64,000 bases of DNA from Tsukamurella spumae (GTDB lineage Bacteria > Actinomycetota > Actinomycetes > Mycobacteriales > Mycobacteriaceae): contig NZ_JAAXOQ010000001.1 in assembly GCF_012396015.1 (NCBI RefSeq), forward strand, positions 62,001 to 126,000, given 5' to 3'. The notes below the pieces were generated by a model. The model saw nothing but the letters and a program-made list of their open reading frames with translations, was not told the origin of the DNA and did not search any database. How positions within the stretch are numbered: the stretch's first letter is position 1; every line of letters begins with the position of its first letter. A program made the position numbers and the translations under genes. Below are positions 18,113-28,350 of this stretch, one piece after another.

Positions 18113-19219
18113 ATGGTTGCCGCGCTGGGGTACGAGACGACGGGGGCGGCCCTCACCGCGGTGGAGGGTCTGCTCGGTCGTCGGGTCGGCGCACCCGTCG
18201 AGCTGGGTGAACCGGAGGATCTGGGCGGTTCGGGCCGTACCCGCGTGATGCGGGTACGGGTGCTGCACAACAATCCGCTGCTGCCGCGCACCGTCGTCAT
18301 CAAGCAGCTCCGGGCGTCGGATCATTCGGACGCCGATCACTCCGAGGCCTTCGCCCGGGAGGGCGCCGCGTACAAGTTCGCCACGGCCCTGCCGGTCGAC
18401 GCGCGCCCCGGCCCGCAGCTGCTCGCCTCCGACCCCGAGGCGCGGATCCTCGTCCTGCAGGACCTCGGCGAGGGCGAGACGATGGCGGACCGGTTGCGCC
18501 GCACCACGTCCTCCGGCGCGGCGACGGTGCTCTCCGCCTGGGCCCAGGCGCTCGGGCGCATGCACGCGGGTACCTACGGCCGCGAACGCGACCTGTCCGT
18601 GCTGGCGCGGCGCGAACACACCGACTCCCGCCACGACCCGGTCGCGGGGGAGGCGGCGCGGGCCGCGCTCGCGGTTCCGCGCGCCATCGGCGGGATCGAC
18701 GACGAGGCGCGATCGGTCCTGGACGCCGCGGTCGCGCTGTTCACCGAGGGCCCCTTCCGGGCGTTCAGCCCGTCCGATGTCGGGCCCGACAACACGCACG
18801 TCGTCGGCGGTGCGGTGCGGTTCCTCGACTACGAATGGGCCGGCTTCCGCGACGGCGCGCTCGACGTGGCCTACGTCCTGCTGACCTATCCCGACTGCAC
18901 CGCGGACGGCCATTCGCCCGAGCACGACACCGCGATCGTCGAGGCCTGGCGGTCCGAGGTCGTCCGGCTGTGGCCCCGCCTGGCCGACGATGTGGCGCTG
19001 CGCCGCCACGTCACGACCGCCAAGTCGGCGTGGCTCACGCTGGCGACCTACTGGGCGCTCGGCCTGGACTCGGCCAGCCGCATCGACGCCGGCCATCTCG
19101 ACAGCCTTGCGGCCTGGTCGAACGACGATCTGGCCGCCCGCTGGGATCGGCTCGCGGCGGCCGACCCGCGGATGCACGACTTCGCCCTCGCCGCCGCCGC
19201 GGAGGTCCGCGCGCTGTGA
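18113..19219 (+). CDS. Aminoglycoside-phosphotransferase-like kinase
   Basis: The 368-residue product has a protein-kinase-like APH fold. A VVIKQLR segment supplies the ATP-binding lysine, LQDLGEGE the hinge, SPSDVGPDN the catalytic Asp and metal-binding Asn, and FLDYEWAG the DFG-like metal Asp. The substrate is unknown; such kinases phosphorylate small molecules and are not evidence of drug resistance by themselves. The gene lies 15 bases after the transglutaminase gene. I chose the ATG at 18113 because a TAGGTT box is 7 bases upstream; an in-frame TTG at 18104 is less likely. It may be functionally tied to the ATP-grasp cassette, but the neighbourhood alone cannot show that. Confidence 0.78.
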   Translation: MVAALGYETTGAALTAVEGLLGRRVGAPVELGEPEDLGGSGRTRVMRVRVLHNNPLLPRTVVIKQLRASDHSDADHSEAFAREGAAYKFATALPVDARPGPQLLASDPEARILVLQDLGEGETMADRLRRTTSSGAATVLSAWAQALGRMHAGTYGRERDLSVLARREHTDSRHDPVAGEAARAALAVPRAIGGIDDEARSVLDAAVALFTEGPFRAFSPSDVGPDNTHVVGGAVRFLDYEWAGFRDGALDVAYVLLTYPDCTADGHSPEHDTAIVEAWRSEVVRLWPRLADDVALRRHVTTAKSAWLTLATYWALGLDSASRIDAGHLDSLAAWSNDDLAARWDRLAAADPRMHDFALAAAAEVRAL

Positions 19220-19244
19220 CCCGCCCCGCGGTGGTGTCCGCCCG

Positions 19245-20615
19245 GTGACCGGCTCCCTGTTCGGCGACGACGGGGACCTCGGAGCGGCACCGGAGGCACC
19301 GTCGGCCCGCGGTCCGGTCGAGTTCGTCCCCACTCACGCGGGTACGCCGCTGGCCGTCCGACTGCGACCCCGTGGCCTCGAGGAGGTCCTCGGCCAGGAG
19401 CACCTCCTCGGCCCGGGCACGCCGCTGCGCCGGCTGATCGACGGTGCCGGCGCCGCGAGCGTGATCCTCTACGGCCCGCCGGGCACCGGCAAGACGACCA
19501 TCGCCTCGCTCATCTCCGGTGCCACGGGGCGTCGGTTCGAGGCGCTCTCGGCCCTGTCCGCGGGGGTCAAGGACGTGCGCGCGGTCATCGAGATGGCGCG
19601 CCGCCGGCTGCTGGTCGACGAACAGACGGTGCTGTTCATCGACGAGGTGCACCGCTTCTCCAAGGCGCAGCAGGACGCCTTGCTGGCGGCGGTGGAGAAC
19701 CGGGTCGTGCTGCTCGTCGCGGCGACCACCGAGAACCCGAGCTTCTCCGTCGTCTCGCCGCTGCTCTCGCGCTCGCTCATCCTGCAGCTGCGTCCGCTGG
19801 AGCCCGGGCACATCGCCGAGCTGATCGACCGCGCCCTCACGGACCCGCGGGGCTACGACGGTGCGTTGACCATCTCCGACGAGGCCCGGGAGCACCTGGT
19901 GCGGCTGGCCGGCGGGGACGCGCGCCGCTCGTTGACGGCGCTCGAGGCCGCCGCGGACGTCGCCCTGGGGGAGCAGGTCGACGAGATCGGCCTGGAGATC
20001 GTCGAATCGTCGATCGACACTGCCGCCGTGCGGTACGACCGCGCCGGGGACCAGCACTACGACGTCATCAGCGCCTTCATCAAGTCGATCCGCGGCTCCG
20101 ATGTCGATGCGGCGCTGCATTACCTGGCGCGGATGATCTCCGCGGGGGAGGACCCGCGGTTCATCGCCCGCAGACTCGTGGTGCACGCGTCGGAGGACAT
20201 CGGCATGGCCGACCCGCAGGCGCTGCTCGTGGCCACCGCGGCGGCGCAGGCGGTGCAGTTGATCGGCATGCCGGAGGCGCGGCTCGCCCTGGCGCAGGCC
20301 ACGATCCACCTGGCCACCGCTCCCAAGTCCGACGGGGTGGTCTCCGCGATCGGCGCGGCCATGAGCGACATCGGTGCGGGCAAGGCGGGCGCGGTACCGC
20401 CGCACCTGCGGGACGGCCACTACGCGGGCGCGGAGAAGCTGGGCAACGCACAGGGGTACGTGTATCCGCACGGTGTGCCCGGCGGTGTCGCCGCGCAGCA
20501 GTACCCTCCGGACGAGCTGGTGGGCGTCGACTACTACGCCCCCACCGATCACGGCTTCGAGCGGGAGATCGGCCCGCGGGTAACGCGGCTGCGCGGGATC
20601 CTGCGTCGCCGGTAA
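19245..20615 (+). CDS. rarA: Replication-associated recombination protein A (MgsA/RarA AAA+ ATPase)
   Basis: The 456-residue product is a clamp-loader-like AAA+ ATPase acting at stalled replication forks. It has Walker A GPPGTGKT (77-84), Walker [10 protein letters not shown] (about 131-139), the sensor 1 region TTENPSF, the arginine-finger region LLSRS, and the C-terminal MgsA tetramerisation domain with [11 protein letters not shown] and LRDGHY. The GTG at 19245 starts the first in-frame run that matches family N-termini. It sits 25 bases after the phosphotransferase gene and upstream of alaS, the same arrangement as in mycobacteria. Confidence 0.95.
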   Translation: MTGSLFGDDGDLGAAPEAPSARGPVEFVPTHAGTPLAVRLRPRGLEEVLGQEHLLGPGTPLRRLIDGAGAASVILYGPPGTGKTTIASLISGATGRRFEALSALSAGVKDVRAVIEMARRRLLVDEQTVLFIDEVHRFSKAQQDALLAAVENRVVLLVAATTENPSFSVVSPLLSRSLILQLRPLEPGHIAELIDRALTDPRGYDGALTISDEAREHLVRLAGGDARRSLTALEAAADVALGEQVDEIGLEIVESSIDTAAVRYDRAGDQHYDVISAFIKSIRGSDVDAALHYLARMISAGEDPRFIARRLVVHASEDIGMADPQALLVATAAAQAVQLIGMPEARLALAQATIHLATAPKSDGVVSAIGAAMSDIGAGKAGAVPPHLRDGHYAGAEKLGNAQGYVYPHGVPGGVAAQQYPPDELVGVDYYAPTDHGFEREIGPRVTRLRGILRRR

Positions 20616-20658
20616 GGTTCGTAGGTCGAGATCGAAATCTTTTACACGAAGGATCGTT

Positions 20659-23331
20659 GTGCAGACCCATGAGATTCGGAAGCGGTTCACGGACCACTTC
20701 GTCAAGGCCGGACACACCCAGGTGCCGAGTGCGTCGCTGGTCCTGAACGACCCGAATCAGCTGTTCGTGATCGCCGGCATGGTGCCCTTCGTGCCGTACT
20801 TCCTGGGCCAGCAGACGCCGCCCTACGACCGGGCCACGTCGATCCAGAAGTGCGTGCGCACCCTCGACATCGAGGAGGTGGGCATCACCACGCGCCACAA
20901 CACCTTCTTCCAGATGGCCGGCAACTTCAGCTTCGGCGATTACTTCAAGCGCGACGCGATCAGGTTCGCGTGGACGCTGCTGACGAACCCCGTCGAGGAG
21001 GGCGGCTTCGGCTTCGACCCCGAGCGCCTGTGGTCCACCGTCTACCTCGACGACGACGAGGCCCGTGACCTGTGGCTCGAGGTCGGCCAGGTGCCCGAGC
21101 GGATCCAGCGTCGCGGCATGAAGGACAACTACTGGTCGATGGGTATTCCCGGCCCGTGCGGTCCGTGCTCGGAGATCTTCTTCGACCGCGGGCCCGAGTA
21201 CGGTGTCGAGGGCGGCCCGGAGGCCGACGAGGACCGGTACATCGAGATCTGGAACCTCGTCTTCATGCAGAACGAGCGGGGGCAGGGCACCGGCAAGGAG
21301 TCCTTCGAGATCCTCGGCGAGCTGCCGAAGAAGAACATCGACACCGGCATGGGCGTCGAGCGAGTCGCCTTCCTGCTGCAGGGCGTCGACAATGTCTACG
21401 ACACCGACCTGCTGCGCCCCGTCATCGACCGTGCGCAGGAGCTCACGGGACAGCGCTACAACGCGGGTGATGCGGAGCACGACCGGCTCTTCCGGGTCAT
21501 CGCCGACCACACCCGCACGGCCGTGATGCTCATCGAGGACGGCGTCAATCCCGGTAACGACGGCCGCGGCTACGTGCTGCGGCGCCTCCTGCGCCGCGTC
21601 GTCCGCTCGGCCCGCCTCCTCGGTGCCACCGGCGAGACGATGGGCGTCTTCGTTGACACCGTGATCGCGACGATGACGCCGTCGTACCCGTCTCTCGCGG
21701 ACGACGCGAAGCGGATCCGCACCGTCGCCACGGGCGAGGAGCAGGCCTTCCTCAAGACCCTCGAGCAGGGCACCACGCTGTTCGGCAACGCCGTGGACTC
21801 GACCAGGTCCGCGGGCCGCACGGTGCTCTCGGGCGACGACGCCTTCACGCTGCACGACACCTACGGCTTCCCGATCGACCTCACGCTGGAGATGGCGTCC
21901 GAGGCGGGGCTGTCGGTCGACGAGGACGGCTTCCGCGCCCTCATGACCGAGCAGCGCCAGCGCGCCAAGGACGATGCGAACTCGCGCAAGTCGGCGCTCG
22001 CCGACCTGTCGGTGTTCCGCGAGTTCGTGGACCGCGGCCCCACGGAGTTCACCGGCTTCGACGAGCTGGTCTCCGACGCGCAGGTCCTCGGCCTGATCTC
22101 CGGCGGTGTCCGCGTACCCGTCGCGCACCAGGGCGACGACATCGAGATCGTGCTGGACCGCAGCCCCCTCTACGCCGAGGCCGGTGGCCAGCTCGCCGAC
22201 ATCGGCACCATCACCACCGCCGCCGGTGCGCAGATCGTCGTGACCGACGTGCAGCGCGTCGCCAAGACCGTGTGGCGGCACCAGGGCACCGTCGCCGCGG
22301 GCGAGGTCGCCGAGGGCGACACAGTCTCCGTCGCGGTCGACCCGGCGCACCGGCACGGCAGCACCCAGGGGCACTCGGGCACCCACCTGGTGCACGCCGC
22401 GCTGCACCAGGTGCTCGGCCCCAACGCCGTGCAGGCGGGCTCGCTGAACAAGCCGGGCTACCTGCGCTTCGACTTCCGCTGGTCGGGCGGCCTGAATGAG
22501 CAGCAGCGCGCCGACATCGAGCGGGTGACCAACGAGGCCGTGCAGGCCGACTACGCGGTGCACACCCAGGTGACCGATCTGGAGACCGCGAAGAAGAGCG
22601 GCGCGATGGCGCTGTTCGGCGAGAACTACGGCGAGCGGGTGCGCGTCGTCGAGATCGGCGGGCCCTTCTCGATGGAGCTGTGCGGCGGCACGCACGTCGC
22701 CAGCTCGGGCCTCGTCGGCCCCGTCACCCTCCTCGGGGAGAGCTCCGTCGGCTCGGGCGTGCGCCGCGTCGAGGCCTACGTCGGCCTCGACTCGCAGCAG
22801 TACCTCGCCAAGGAGCACGCGCTCGTCTCCGCGCTGTCCAGCTCCCTCAAGGTGCCCTCCGACGAGGTGCCCGCCCGCGTCGAGTCGCTGGTCACCCGCC
22901 TCAAGGACGCCGAGAAGGAGCTCGAGAAGCTGCGCGCACAGGCCGCCCTGTCGGCGCTGGCCGAGCTGGCCGCGTCGCCGGAGCGCGTCGGCGCGGTCCG
23001 CCTCGTGGCCGCGAGGGCCCCGCAGGGGGTCACCGCGGGCGAGCTCCGCGGCCTGGTCACGCAGCTCAAGGGCCGCCTCGGCGCGGAGCCGGCCGTCATC
23101 GCCCTGTTCGCGGTCGACGGCGACAAGGTGCCCTTCGTGGTCGCGGCCAACGACGCGGCGCAGGACCTGGGCGTCAAGGCGGGCGACGTGGTCAAGGCCG
23201 CGGCCCCCTCGGTCGGCGGTCGCGGTGGCGGGAAGGCCGACCTGGCCCAGGGCGCCGGGTCGGACGCCTCGGGCATCGACGGCGGCATCGCCGCGGTGCG
23301 GGCCGAGGTCACGCGGACGGTGGGCGCCTGA
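20659..23331 (+). CDS. alaS: Alanyl-tRNA synthetase
   Basis: The 890-residue product has the class II catalytic core, with [19 protein letters not shown] near the N-terminus. The editing domain has zinc/hydrolytic motifs HSGTH (about 573) and CGGTH (about 675). A coiled-coil stretch (about 745-780) is followed by a C-Ala domain with [15 protein letters not shown]. The enzyme charges tRNA-Ala and removes mischarged Ser and Gly. Translation starts at GTG 20659 behind the ribosome-binding site GAAGGA. There is no sign of a T-box or other leader in the 43 bases upstream. It heads the alaS-ruvX-mltG-aroE operon. Confidence 0.97.
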   Translation: MQTHEIRKRFTDHFVKAGHTQVPSASLVLNDPNQLFVIAGMVPFVPYFLGQQTPPYDRATSIQKCVRTLDIEEVGITTRHNTFFQMAGNFSFGDYFKRDAIRFAWTLLTNPVEEGGFGFDPERLWSTVYLDDDEARDLWLEVGQVPERIQRRGMKDNYWSMGIPGPCGPCSEIFFDRGPEYGVEGGPEADEDRYIEIWNLVFMQNERGQGTGKESFEILGELPKKNIDTGMGVERVAFLLQGVDNVYDTDLLRPVIDRAQELTGQRYNAGDAEHDRLFRVIADHTRTAVMLIEDGVNPGNDGRGYVLRRLLRRVVRSARLLGATGETMGVFVDTVIATMTPSYPSLADDAKRIRTVATGEEQAFLKTLEQGTTLFGNAVDSTRSAGRTVLSGDDAFTLHDTYGFPIDLTLEMASEAGLSVDEDGFRALMTEQRQRAKDDANSRKSALADLSVFREFVDRGPTEFTGFDELVSDAQVLGLISGGVRVPVAHQGDDIEIVLDRSPLYAEAGGQLADIGTITTAAGAQIVVTDVQRVAKTVWRHQGTVAAGEVAEGDTVSVAVDPAHRHGSTQGHSGTHLVHAALHQVLGPNAVQAGSLNKPGYLRFDFRWSGGLNEQQRADIERVTNEAVQADYAVHTQVTDLETAKKSGAMALFGENYGERVRVVEIGGPFSMELCGGTHVASSGLVGPVTLLGESSVGSGVRRVEAYVGLDSQQYLAKEHALVSALSSSLKVPSDEVPARVESLVTRLKDAEKELEKLRAQAALSALAELAASPERVGAVRLVAARAPQGVTAGELRGLVTQLKGRLGAEPAVIALFAVDGDKVPFVVAANDAAQDLGVKAGDVVKAAAPSVGGRGGGKADLAQGAGSDASGIDGGIAAVRAEVTRTVGA

Positions 23332-23333
23332 CG

Positions 23334-23822
23334 GTGAGCGGCGCGCAGCCCGCGTGGGAACGTGGCCGCCGGCTGGCCCTGGACGTGGGCAAGGCCCGCA
23401 TCGGGGTGGCCGTCTGCGACCCCGACGGGATCCTCGCGACGCCGGTCGAGACGGTCCGCGCCGCGAAGGACGGCTCCGACCTGCGCCGGATCGCGCAGCT
23501 CGTGGTCGACTACGAGCCGGTCGAGATCGTGGTCGGCATGCCGCGCACCCTCCGCGGGGAGCACGGAGCGTCGGCGAAGATGGCCGAGGGCTTCGCGCGG
23601 CGGCTCGCCGGGGTTCTCGGTGCCGCGAACCCCGCACCGCCCCGGGTATGTTTTTTCGATGAGCGCTTCACCACGGTCACCGCGCAGCGCGCGCTGCGCG
23701 ACAACGGGGTGCGGGCGAAGGAGCAGCGAGCGGTGATCGATCAGGCCGCCGCAGTGGCCATCCTGCAGGGATGGCTCGACGAGCAGAGGCCGGTGCCCGG
23801 CCCCGAGGAGGTCGGCGAGTGA
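23334..23822 (+). CDS. ruvX: Holliday-junction resolvase-like protein YqgF
   Basis: The 162-residue product has an RNase H fold: [19 protein letters not shown] with the first catalytic Asp, [13 protein letters not shown] with the central Asp-Glu, and [14 protein letters not shown] with the last Asp. YqgF proteins act in pre-16S rRNA 5'-end processing and have been proposed as junction resolvases. GTG 23334 begins 2 bases after the alaS stop, and the stop overlaps mltG as GTGA. The alaS-ruvX-mltG-aroE order is conserved across Actinobacteria. Confidence 0.94.
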   Translation: MSGAQPAWERGRRLALDVGKARIGVAVCDPDGILATPVETVRAAKDGSDLRRIAQLVVDYEPVEIVVGMPRTLRGEHGASAKMAEGFARRLAGVLGAANPAPPRVCFFDERFTTVTAQRALRDNGVRAKEQRAVIDQAAAVAILQGWLDEQRPVPGPEEVGE

Positions 23823-25075
23823 GCGACGGGTGGAACAGGCACCGCGCGGAACCGGTTGCGGTCGGCGAGCAGCGGACCACCCGGGCGGACCGCCGGAGGG
23901 CCGCCCGGCAGGCGCGGGTGAAGCGGCGCCGCCGGGTCGCGCTGCTCTCGATCCTGATGGTCTTCCTCGTGGTGGTCGGCGTGGTGCTGTGGACGGTGCG
24001 CGGGTCGCTGTTCGGCGACGCGGCCGCTCCCGAGGACTTCGCGTCGGGTCAGTCGGGCGCCGAGGTCGTCGTGCACATCACCGGCGAGAACAACTCGGAC
24101 TTCGCGCAGAACCTCGTGGACGCCGGTGTGGTCAAGTCGGTCGGTGCCTTCAACCGGGCGGCGGGCGACAAACCGATCTCCGCGGGGTACTACGAGCTGC
24201 GCAAGACGCTGCCCGCGTCCGAGGCCGTCACCATGCTGGTGGACCCGGCGCGCTCGCACCGCGTGGGCATGCTCAACGTCTCGCCCGGCGCGGTCCTCGA
24301 CGACAAGCGCAACAAGGACAACAAGGTCGCGCCGGGCATCTTCAGTCAGCTGTCCGCGGCCACCGCCCACACGGACGGCGGCGTGAAGAAGCAGACGGCC
24401 AAGGCCGACTTCGTCAAGGCGGCTTCGACGGCGAGTGTCGCCGATCTCGGGGTCCCGGACTGGGCGGCCGCGACCGTGAACCGGCTCAAGGGTGATCACC
24501 GCCGCATCGAGGGGCTCATCGCGCCGGGCGTGTGGGATCAGATCGACCCGTCGGGCACGCCCCTGTCGATCCTCAAGGAGCTCATCGCGGCGTCGGCGAA
24601 GAAGTACGAGGCGCAGGGCCTCCTCGACGCGAGCCGCTCGTCCGCGGCGAACCTCGCGCCCTACCAGGTGCTGGTGTCCGCGTCGATCGTCGAGCGTGAG
24701 GTGAACCAGGCCGACGACTACCCGAAGGTCGCGCGGGTGATCCTCAACCGGCTCGCGAAGAACCAGAAGCTCGAGATGGATTCGACCGTCAACTACACCG
24801 AGGCCGTGACCGGTATCGACGTGGTGGGCGAGCAGCTGCTCAAGAAGACCGAGTGGAACACCTACGCCAAGACCGGCCTGCCCGCGACGCCGATCGGCGC
24901 GGTGGGGTCCCCGGCCCTGGTGGCGACGGAGAACCCCGCACCCGGGCCGTGGCTGTACTTCGTCACCGTCGACAGCCAGGGGACGACGCTGTTCACCGAC
25001 GACTTCGCGCAGCACGAGCGCAACCGTCAGAAGGCCTGCGACACCAAGTTCCTCACGGTCGGCTGCGCCAAGTGA
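23819..25075 (+). CDS. mltG: Endolytic murein transglycosylase (YceG family)
   Basis: The 418-residue product has a basic cytosolic N-terminus (about 1-40), one membrane helix (about 41-60) and an extracellular YceG domain. The catalytic Glu is in the SASIVEREV segment, followed by [10 protein letters not shown] and [14 protein letters not shown]. MltG cleaves nascent glycan strands at the membrane and is thought to end peptidoglycan chain growth. The gene overlaps ruvX and aroE by GTGA junctions, so all are coupled. The length fits the actinobacterial proteins, which carry a longer basic N-terminus than E. coli MltG. Confidence 0.94.
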   Translation: MSDGWNRHRAEPVAVGEQRTTRADRRRAARQARVKRRRRVALLSILMVFLVVVGVVLWTVRGSLFGDAAAPEDFASGQSGAEVVVHITGENNSDFAQNLVDAGVVKSVGAFNRAAGDKPISAGYYELRKTLPASEAVTMLVDPARSHRVGMLNVSPGAVLDDKRNKDNKVAPGIFSQLSAATAHTDGGVKKQTAKADFVKAASTASVADLGVPDWAAATVNRLKGDHRRIEGLIAPGVWDQIDPSGTPLSILKELIAASAKKYEAQGLLDASRSSAANLAPYQVLVSASIVEREVNQADDYPKVARVILNRLAKNQKLEMDSTVNYTEAVTGIDVVGEQLLKKTEWNTYAKTGLPATPIGAVGSPALVATENPAPGPWLYFVTVDSQGTTLFTDDFAQHERNRQKACDTKFLTVGCAK

Positions 25076-25893
25076 CCTCGGCCCGCCGCGCGGCGGTCGT
25101 GGGGAGGCCGATCGCGCATTCGCTCTCGCCGGTGCTGCACAACGCCGCGTTCCGGGCGCTGGGGCTGGACTGGACCTACGAGCGGATCGAATGCGACGCC
25201 GAGGGACTCGCCGGGCTCGTCGCGGGTCTGGGCCCGGAGTGGGTGGGCCTGTCCGTCACCATGCCCGGGAAGTTCGCCGCCCTGGCGCTCGCCGACGAGC
25301 GGACCGAGCGTGCCGTCACCGTCGGCTCCGCGAACACGCTGGTGCGCACCGAGGACGGGTGGCTGGCCGACTGCACGGACATCGACGGTGCCGCCGGCCT
25401 CCTGGACGAGTGCGGCGCGGCGGGGGAGTCGGCGGTCGTCGTCGGCGCCGGCGGCACGGCCCGTCCGGTGTTCGCCGCGCTCGCCGACCGCGGCTTCCGC
25501 AGGGCGACGGTGCTCGCCCGCTCGGAGTCGCGGGCTCAGGACGCCCTGCTGTGCGCGGAGTCGTTCGGGCTCACCGCGTCCTGGGCGCCGCTCGCCGCGG
25601 ACTCCGTGCCGCCGGCGGACGTGGTGGTGTCGACGGTGCCGGGATCGGCCCAGTCCGATGACTTCCCGCTCGCGGACGCCCTGTCGTCGGCGGCGCCCGC
25701 CGTCGCGGACGTCGCCTACGATCCGTGGCCCACGCTGCTCGTGGCGGCCGCCGAGTCGAAGGGCGCCCGGACCGCGGGCGGCCTGACGATGCTGCTCGCC
25801 CAGGCGTACCGCCAGGCGGAGTGGTTCACCGGCCGTCCGGCCCCGCGCGCCGCGATGTCCGCTGCGCTGGCGACCGCCCGGGAGCAACGGTGA
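25072..25893 (+). CDS. aroE: Shikimate dehydrogenase
   Basis: The 273-residue product reduces 3-dehydroshikimate to shikimate with NADPH. The substrate domain shows RPIAHSLSPVLHNAAF and SVTMPGKF with the catalytic Lys. The nucleotide domain has VVVGAGGTARPVFAAL, slightly altered from the usual GAGGAA/S. The C-terminus has GLTMLLAQAY. The GTG start overlaps the mltG stop and its own stop overlaps the thioesterase start, continuing the chain of GTGA couplings. Placement after mltG matches Rv2552c. Confidence 0.94.
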   Translation: MTSARRAAVVGRPIAHSLSPVLHNAAFRALGLDWTYERIECDAEGLAGLVAGLGPEWVGLSVTMPGKFAALALADERTERAVTVGSANTLVRTEDGWLADCTDIDGAAGLLDECGAAGESAVVVGAGGTARPVFAALADRGFRRATVLARSESRAQDALLCAESFGLTASWAPLAADSVPPADVVVSTVPGSAQSDDFPLADALSSAAPAVADVAYDPWPTLLVAAAESKGARTAGGLTMLLAQAYRQAEWFTGRPAPRAAMSAALATAREQR

Positions 25894-26300
25894 CGGACTT
25901 CCGCTATCGGTTCCGGCCTCGGTACTACGAGATCGACCGCCAGGGCGTGATGTTCAACATGTGGTACCTGGGGTACGTCGACACGGCGGTGACGGAGTTC
26001 TACGCGGACCGCGGAACGCCGTACGAGGTGGTACTCGCCGCCGGCATCGACACCCAGGTCGTGCACGTCGAGATGGACTACGCCGCGGGCCTGACCGACG
26101 ATCGCGAGGTCGAGCTGGTCCTGCGGACCGGCCGGATCGGCACCAAGAGCTTCACGATCGAGTTCGTCTTCGTCACCGACCTCGACGCCGACGAGCCGAC
26201 CGAGGCCGTCTCGGGCCGGATCGTGTACGCCGTGATCGCCGCCGACGGCTCGGGATCGGTCCCGATCCCGGATGTGCTGCGCGCGGCGCTGCAGGCCTGA
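25890..26300 (+). CDS. Acyl-CoA thioesterase, 4-hydroxybenzoyl-CoA thioesterase (hot-dog) fold
   Basis: The 136-residue product has the 4HBT hot-dog domain: RPRYYEIDRQGVMFNMWYLGY near the N-terminus carries the catalytic Asp-type region, followed by the long beta-strands of the fold. It would hydrolyse an acyl-CoA thioester; the chain specificity is unknown. The GTG start overlaps the aroE stop as GTGA, so it is the distal gene of the alaS operon. It ends 12 bases before the prepilin peptidase. Confidence 0.85.
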   Translation: MTDFRYRFRPRYYEIDRQGVMFNMWYLGYVDTAVTEFYADRGTPYEVVLAAGIDTQVVHVEMDYAAGLTDDREVELVLRTGRIGTKSFTIEFVFVTDLDADEPTEAVSGRIVYAVIAADGSGSVPIPDVLRAALQA

Positions 26301-26312
26301 CACACTGGGCCC

Positions 26313-26783
26313 GTGGAGTGGGGGCTCTTCGGGGGATCGGCCGTGGCGCTGTTCGGTGCGTGGTGCGCCGCGCTGTGCGGGTTCGACCTGCGGATGCGGC
26401 GCCTGCCGAACGTCCTGACCCTGCCGGCCGCGGCGCTGGCCCTCGTCGCCGCCCTCTGGCAGGCGTTCGACGGTGCGCCCTCCGCACTGCTCGGCGCGGC
26501 GCTCTGGACCGCCGTGAACGGCGCGGCGTTCCTCGCTCGCGGGATGGGCGCGGGCGATGTGAAGCTGGCGCCCACGCTCGGCGCCGTCGTCGGCGAAGCG
26601 GCCGGGGTACCGGGCGTTCTCATCGCGGTCCTCGCCGCGCAGGCGATCACCGTGGCGTGGGCGCTGCTCGCCCGCCGCCGGACGGTGCCCCACGGGCCGG
26701 CGATGATCGGTGCCGCGTGGTGCGTGCTCGGCCTCTCGCTCGTCGTCCCGGTCGTCGGCTCGATCGGCCCCGCCCTCGGGTGA
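26313..26783 (+). CDS. Prepilin peptidase / A24 family aspartic protease
   Basis: The 156-residue product is a membrane aspartic protease with about five hydrophobic helices. The first catalytic Asp lies in the FDLRMRRLPN loop and the second in the family motif GMGAGDVKL. It lacks the N-terminal methylase domain of classical PilD and resembles short TadV-type enzymes that process Flp/Tad pilins. No pilin genes are visible nearby. In M. tuberculosis the equivalent is Rv2551c, next to aroE. It is convergent with the DUF2252 gene. Confidence 0.88.
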   Translation: MEWGLFGGSAVALFGAWCAALCGFDLRMRRLPNVLTLPAAALALVAALWQAFDGAPSALLGAALWTAVNGAAFLARGMGAGDVKLAPTLGAVVGEAAGVPGVLIAVLAAQAITVAWALLARRRTVPHGPAMIGAAWCVLGLSLVVPVVGSIGPALG

Positions 26784-26798
26784 GATCCGCTGCGGATC
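26784..26798. terminator. Short palindrome between convergent genes
   Basis: GATCCGC-T-GCGGATC fills the gap between the prepilin peptidase stop and the DUF2252 stop. It is a candidate weak bidirectional terminator. The stem is only 7 bp and has no T-tract. Confidence 0.4.
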
Positions 26799-28146
26799 AG
26801 GGCCATCCGGGCACTGCGGGCACGGTTCCCGCGGCGATCGCGGCCACCAGTTGCGCGTGGTCGCGGCGGTTCTGTTCGGCGTACGCGACGGCGAAGTCGA
26901 CGAAGCCGTCCTCGACCCGCGCGGCTCCGCCGAGGTAGCCGTCGATCTTCGTCGCGTCGCCGCTGCGGGCGTGGGCGCGGGCCAGGACGTGTCCGCAGGC
27001 CTCGGCGAACGCCGGCAGGCGCGGCGCGACGAGGTCCCCGTCGGGGATGACCTTGCCGTCGCGGAACTGCCGGACGTAGAAGTCCATGCCGTCGATGGAG
27101 GTCCAGCCCACGAACATGTCGGTCGCGGCCTGGATGAGTCGCTGCCCCTGGACGACCCGCTCGCCGTGCGCGGCGTAGCGGCTGGGGCCGAGGAACTGCT
27201 CGTACACGGACGGCCCGGCTTGCTTGACCTGCAGGAGCAGCGCGTCGCTGGTGCGTCGTTCCTCGCTCAACGTGAGGAAGACGCGCATGCCCACACTGCC
27301 GACGCCGACGACCTGTTGCACGGCGTCCACGAGGTCGTAGCGCGACCAGAGGTGCGCGATGTGGTCCGCGATGCTGTCGCGGTACTGCCGGAAGACGGTG
27401 TCGAGTTGCTCGGCGTAGTGGCTCAGCGCGTGCGTGCGGTACGGCGGGTCCTCCGTGAGCTGGCGATCACCGTCGACCACCTGGGTGAACTTCCGGAGGG
27501 CACCGCGCTGGGAGCGCTTGGCGGCCCGCTTCTCGATGTACCGCTCGAGCCGCTGCTCGTCGTCCGCCGCCACGTAGCCCATCAGCTGCGTCATGTCGAC
27601 GCTGTCGTACCAGATGTCGAGCTCGGACCACGTCGCGTAGCGCGCGATCCAGTCGCGGTAGCCGCGGAACCCGCTCCGGACCGCGTCGGCCGTGGCGCCG
27701 GGAGGCAATCCATTCGTTTCGGCAAGAATGACCAGACTCGCGAGGAATCGTTTGAGATCCCATTCGAAAGGTCCCGGTAGTGTTTCGTCGAAATCCCGGA
27801 GATCGAAGAGAAGATTCCGTTCGGGGCTGCGCCACAATCCGAAGTTCAACACGTGCGCGTCTCCGCACAGTTGCACGGTGAGGTCGGTGTGCGCTGCCGA
27901 AGCGAGGTCCGCGGCCATGACCGCCGCGGCGCCGCGGTAATAGGTCCACGGCGTCGCGGCCATCCGTCCGTGCCGCAGGGGCAGGAGCCGCTCATCGCGG
28001 ATATCGTTCTGCGCCAGGATCGTTTCGAGTGCGTCGTGACCCCGCGATGCGGGGTCCCAGTCTCCGATGGTGCTTCGCGGTACTCGCTTGCGCGCGGCCC
28101 GGCCGACGGCGGAGCTCGCATCGGCGGTCGTCCGTGGTTCGCCCAT
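26797..28146 (-). CDS. DUF2252 family protein
   Basis: The 449-residue product matches the DUF2252 family, distantly related to APH-like kinases. Visible segments are YYRGAAAVMAADLA, a LCGDAHVLNFG loop resembling the catalytic loop of aminoglycoside kinases, and FDLRDFDET with the metal-binding Asp. The function is unknown. I chose the ATG at 28146 because a GATAAT element lies 6 bases upstream and the translation further upstream is out of character. A palindrome covers that element, so expression may be repressor-controlled. The gene stands alone and is divergent from the membrane hydrolase gene. Confidence 0.85.
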   Translation of the reverse strand: MGEPRTTADASSAVGRAARKRVPRSTIGDWDPASRGHDALETILAQNDIRDERLLPLRHGRMAATPWTYYRGAAAVMAADLASAAHTDLTVQLCGDAHVLNFGLWRSPERNLLFDLRDFDETLPGPFEWDLKRFLASLVILAETNGLPPGATADAVRSGFRGYRDWIARYATWSELDIWYDSVDMTQLMGYVAADDEQRLERYIEKRAAKRSQRGALRKFTQVVDGDRQLTEDPPYRTHALSHYAEQLDTVFRQYRDSIADHIAHLWSRYDLVDAVQQVVGVGSVGMRVFLTLSEERRTSDALLLQVKQAGPSVYEQFLGPSRYAAHGERVVQGQRLIQAATDMFVGWTSIDGMDFYVRQFRDGKVIPDGDLVAPRLPAFAEACGHVLARAHARSGDATKIDGYLGGAARVEDGFVDFAVAYAEQNRRDHAQLVAAIAAGTVPAVPGWP

Positions 28147-28147
28147 C

Positions 28148-28162
28148 GGTCGATTATCGACC
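28148..28162 (-). promoter_or_regulatory. Palindrome over the -10 box of the DUF2252 gene
   Basis: GGTCGAT-T-ATCGACC is a perfect 7-bp inverted repeat. On the minus strand it contains GATAAT (28158-28153), which ends 6 bases before the ATG. This fits an operator blocking a leaderless promoter. Confidence 0.5.
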
Positions 28163-28350
28163 AGTCGGGATGTCGCCGTGCCGACGATTCGAGAAATGTC
28201 GATCGCCGGCCCACGGCATTGCCGAAAAATGGGAGACGGAAGGCTCGAGAATTCGCAATCGCACCATTCTCGGTGGAGCTCCGGGCGTGCTACCGTTCGC
28301 CTTTCCGACGCCGGGTTTCCGGCGTCCGCGCTCGAGCCGTGGGGTGAGTG

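Noticed and set aside
18113-19219. Aminoglycoside resistance gene
   Set aside because: It has the kinase fold only. The catalytic loop differs from known resistance enzymes and the gene sits in a conserved backbone region.
20616-20658. T-box or other riboswitch upstream of alaS
   Set aside because: The gap is only 43 bases, too short for a T-box, and shows no stem or antiterminator.
20161-23637. Very long open frame opposite rarA, alaS and ruvX
   Set aside because: It is a compositional shadow: high GC at third positions removes stops from the opposite strand. The translation is low-complexity (Arg/Gly/His-rich) and unlike any family, while alaS and ruvX are certain.
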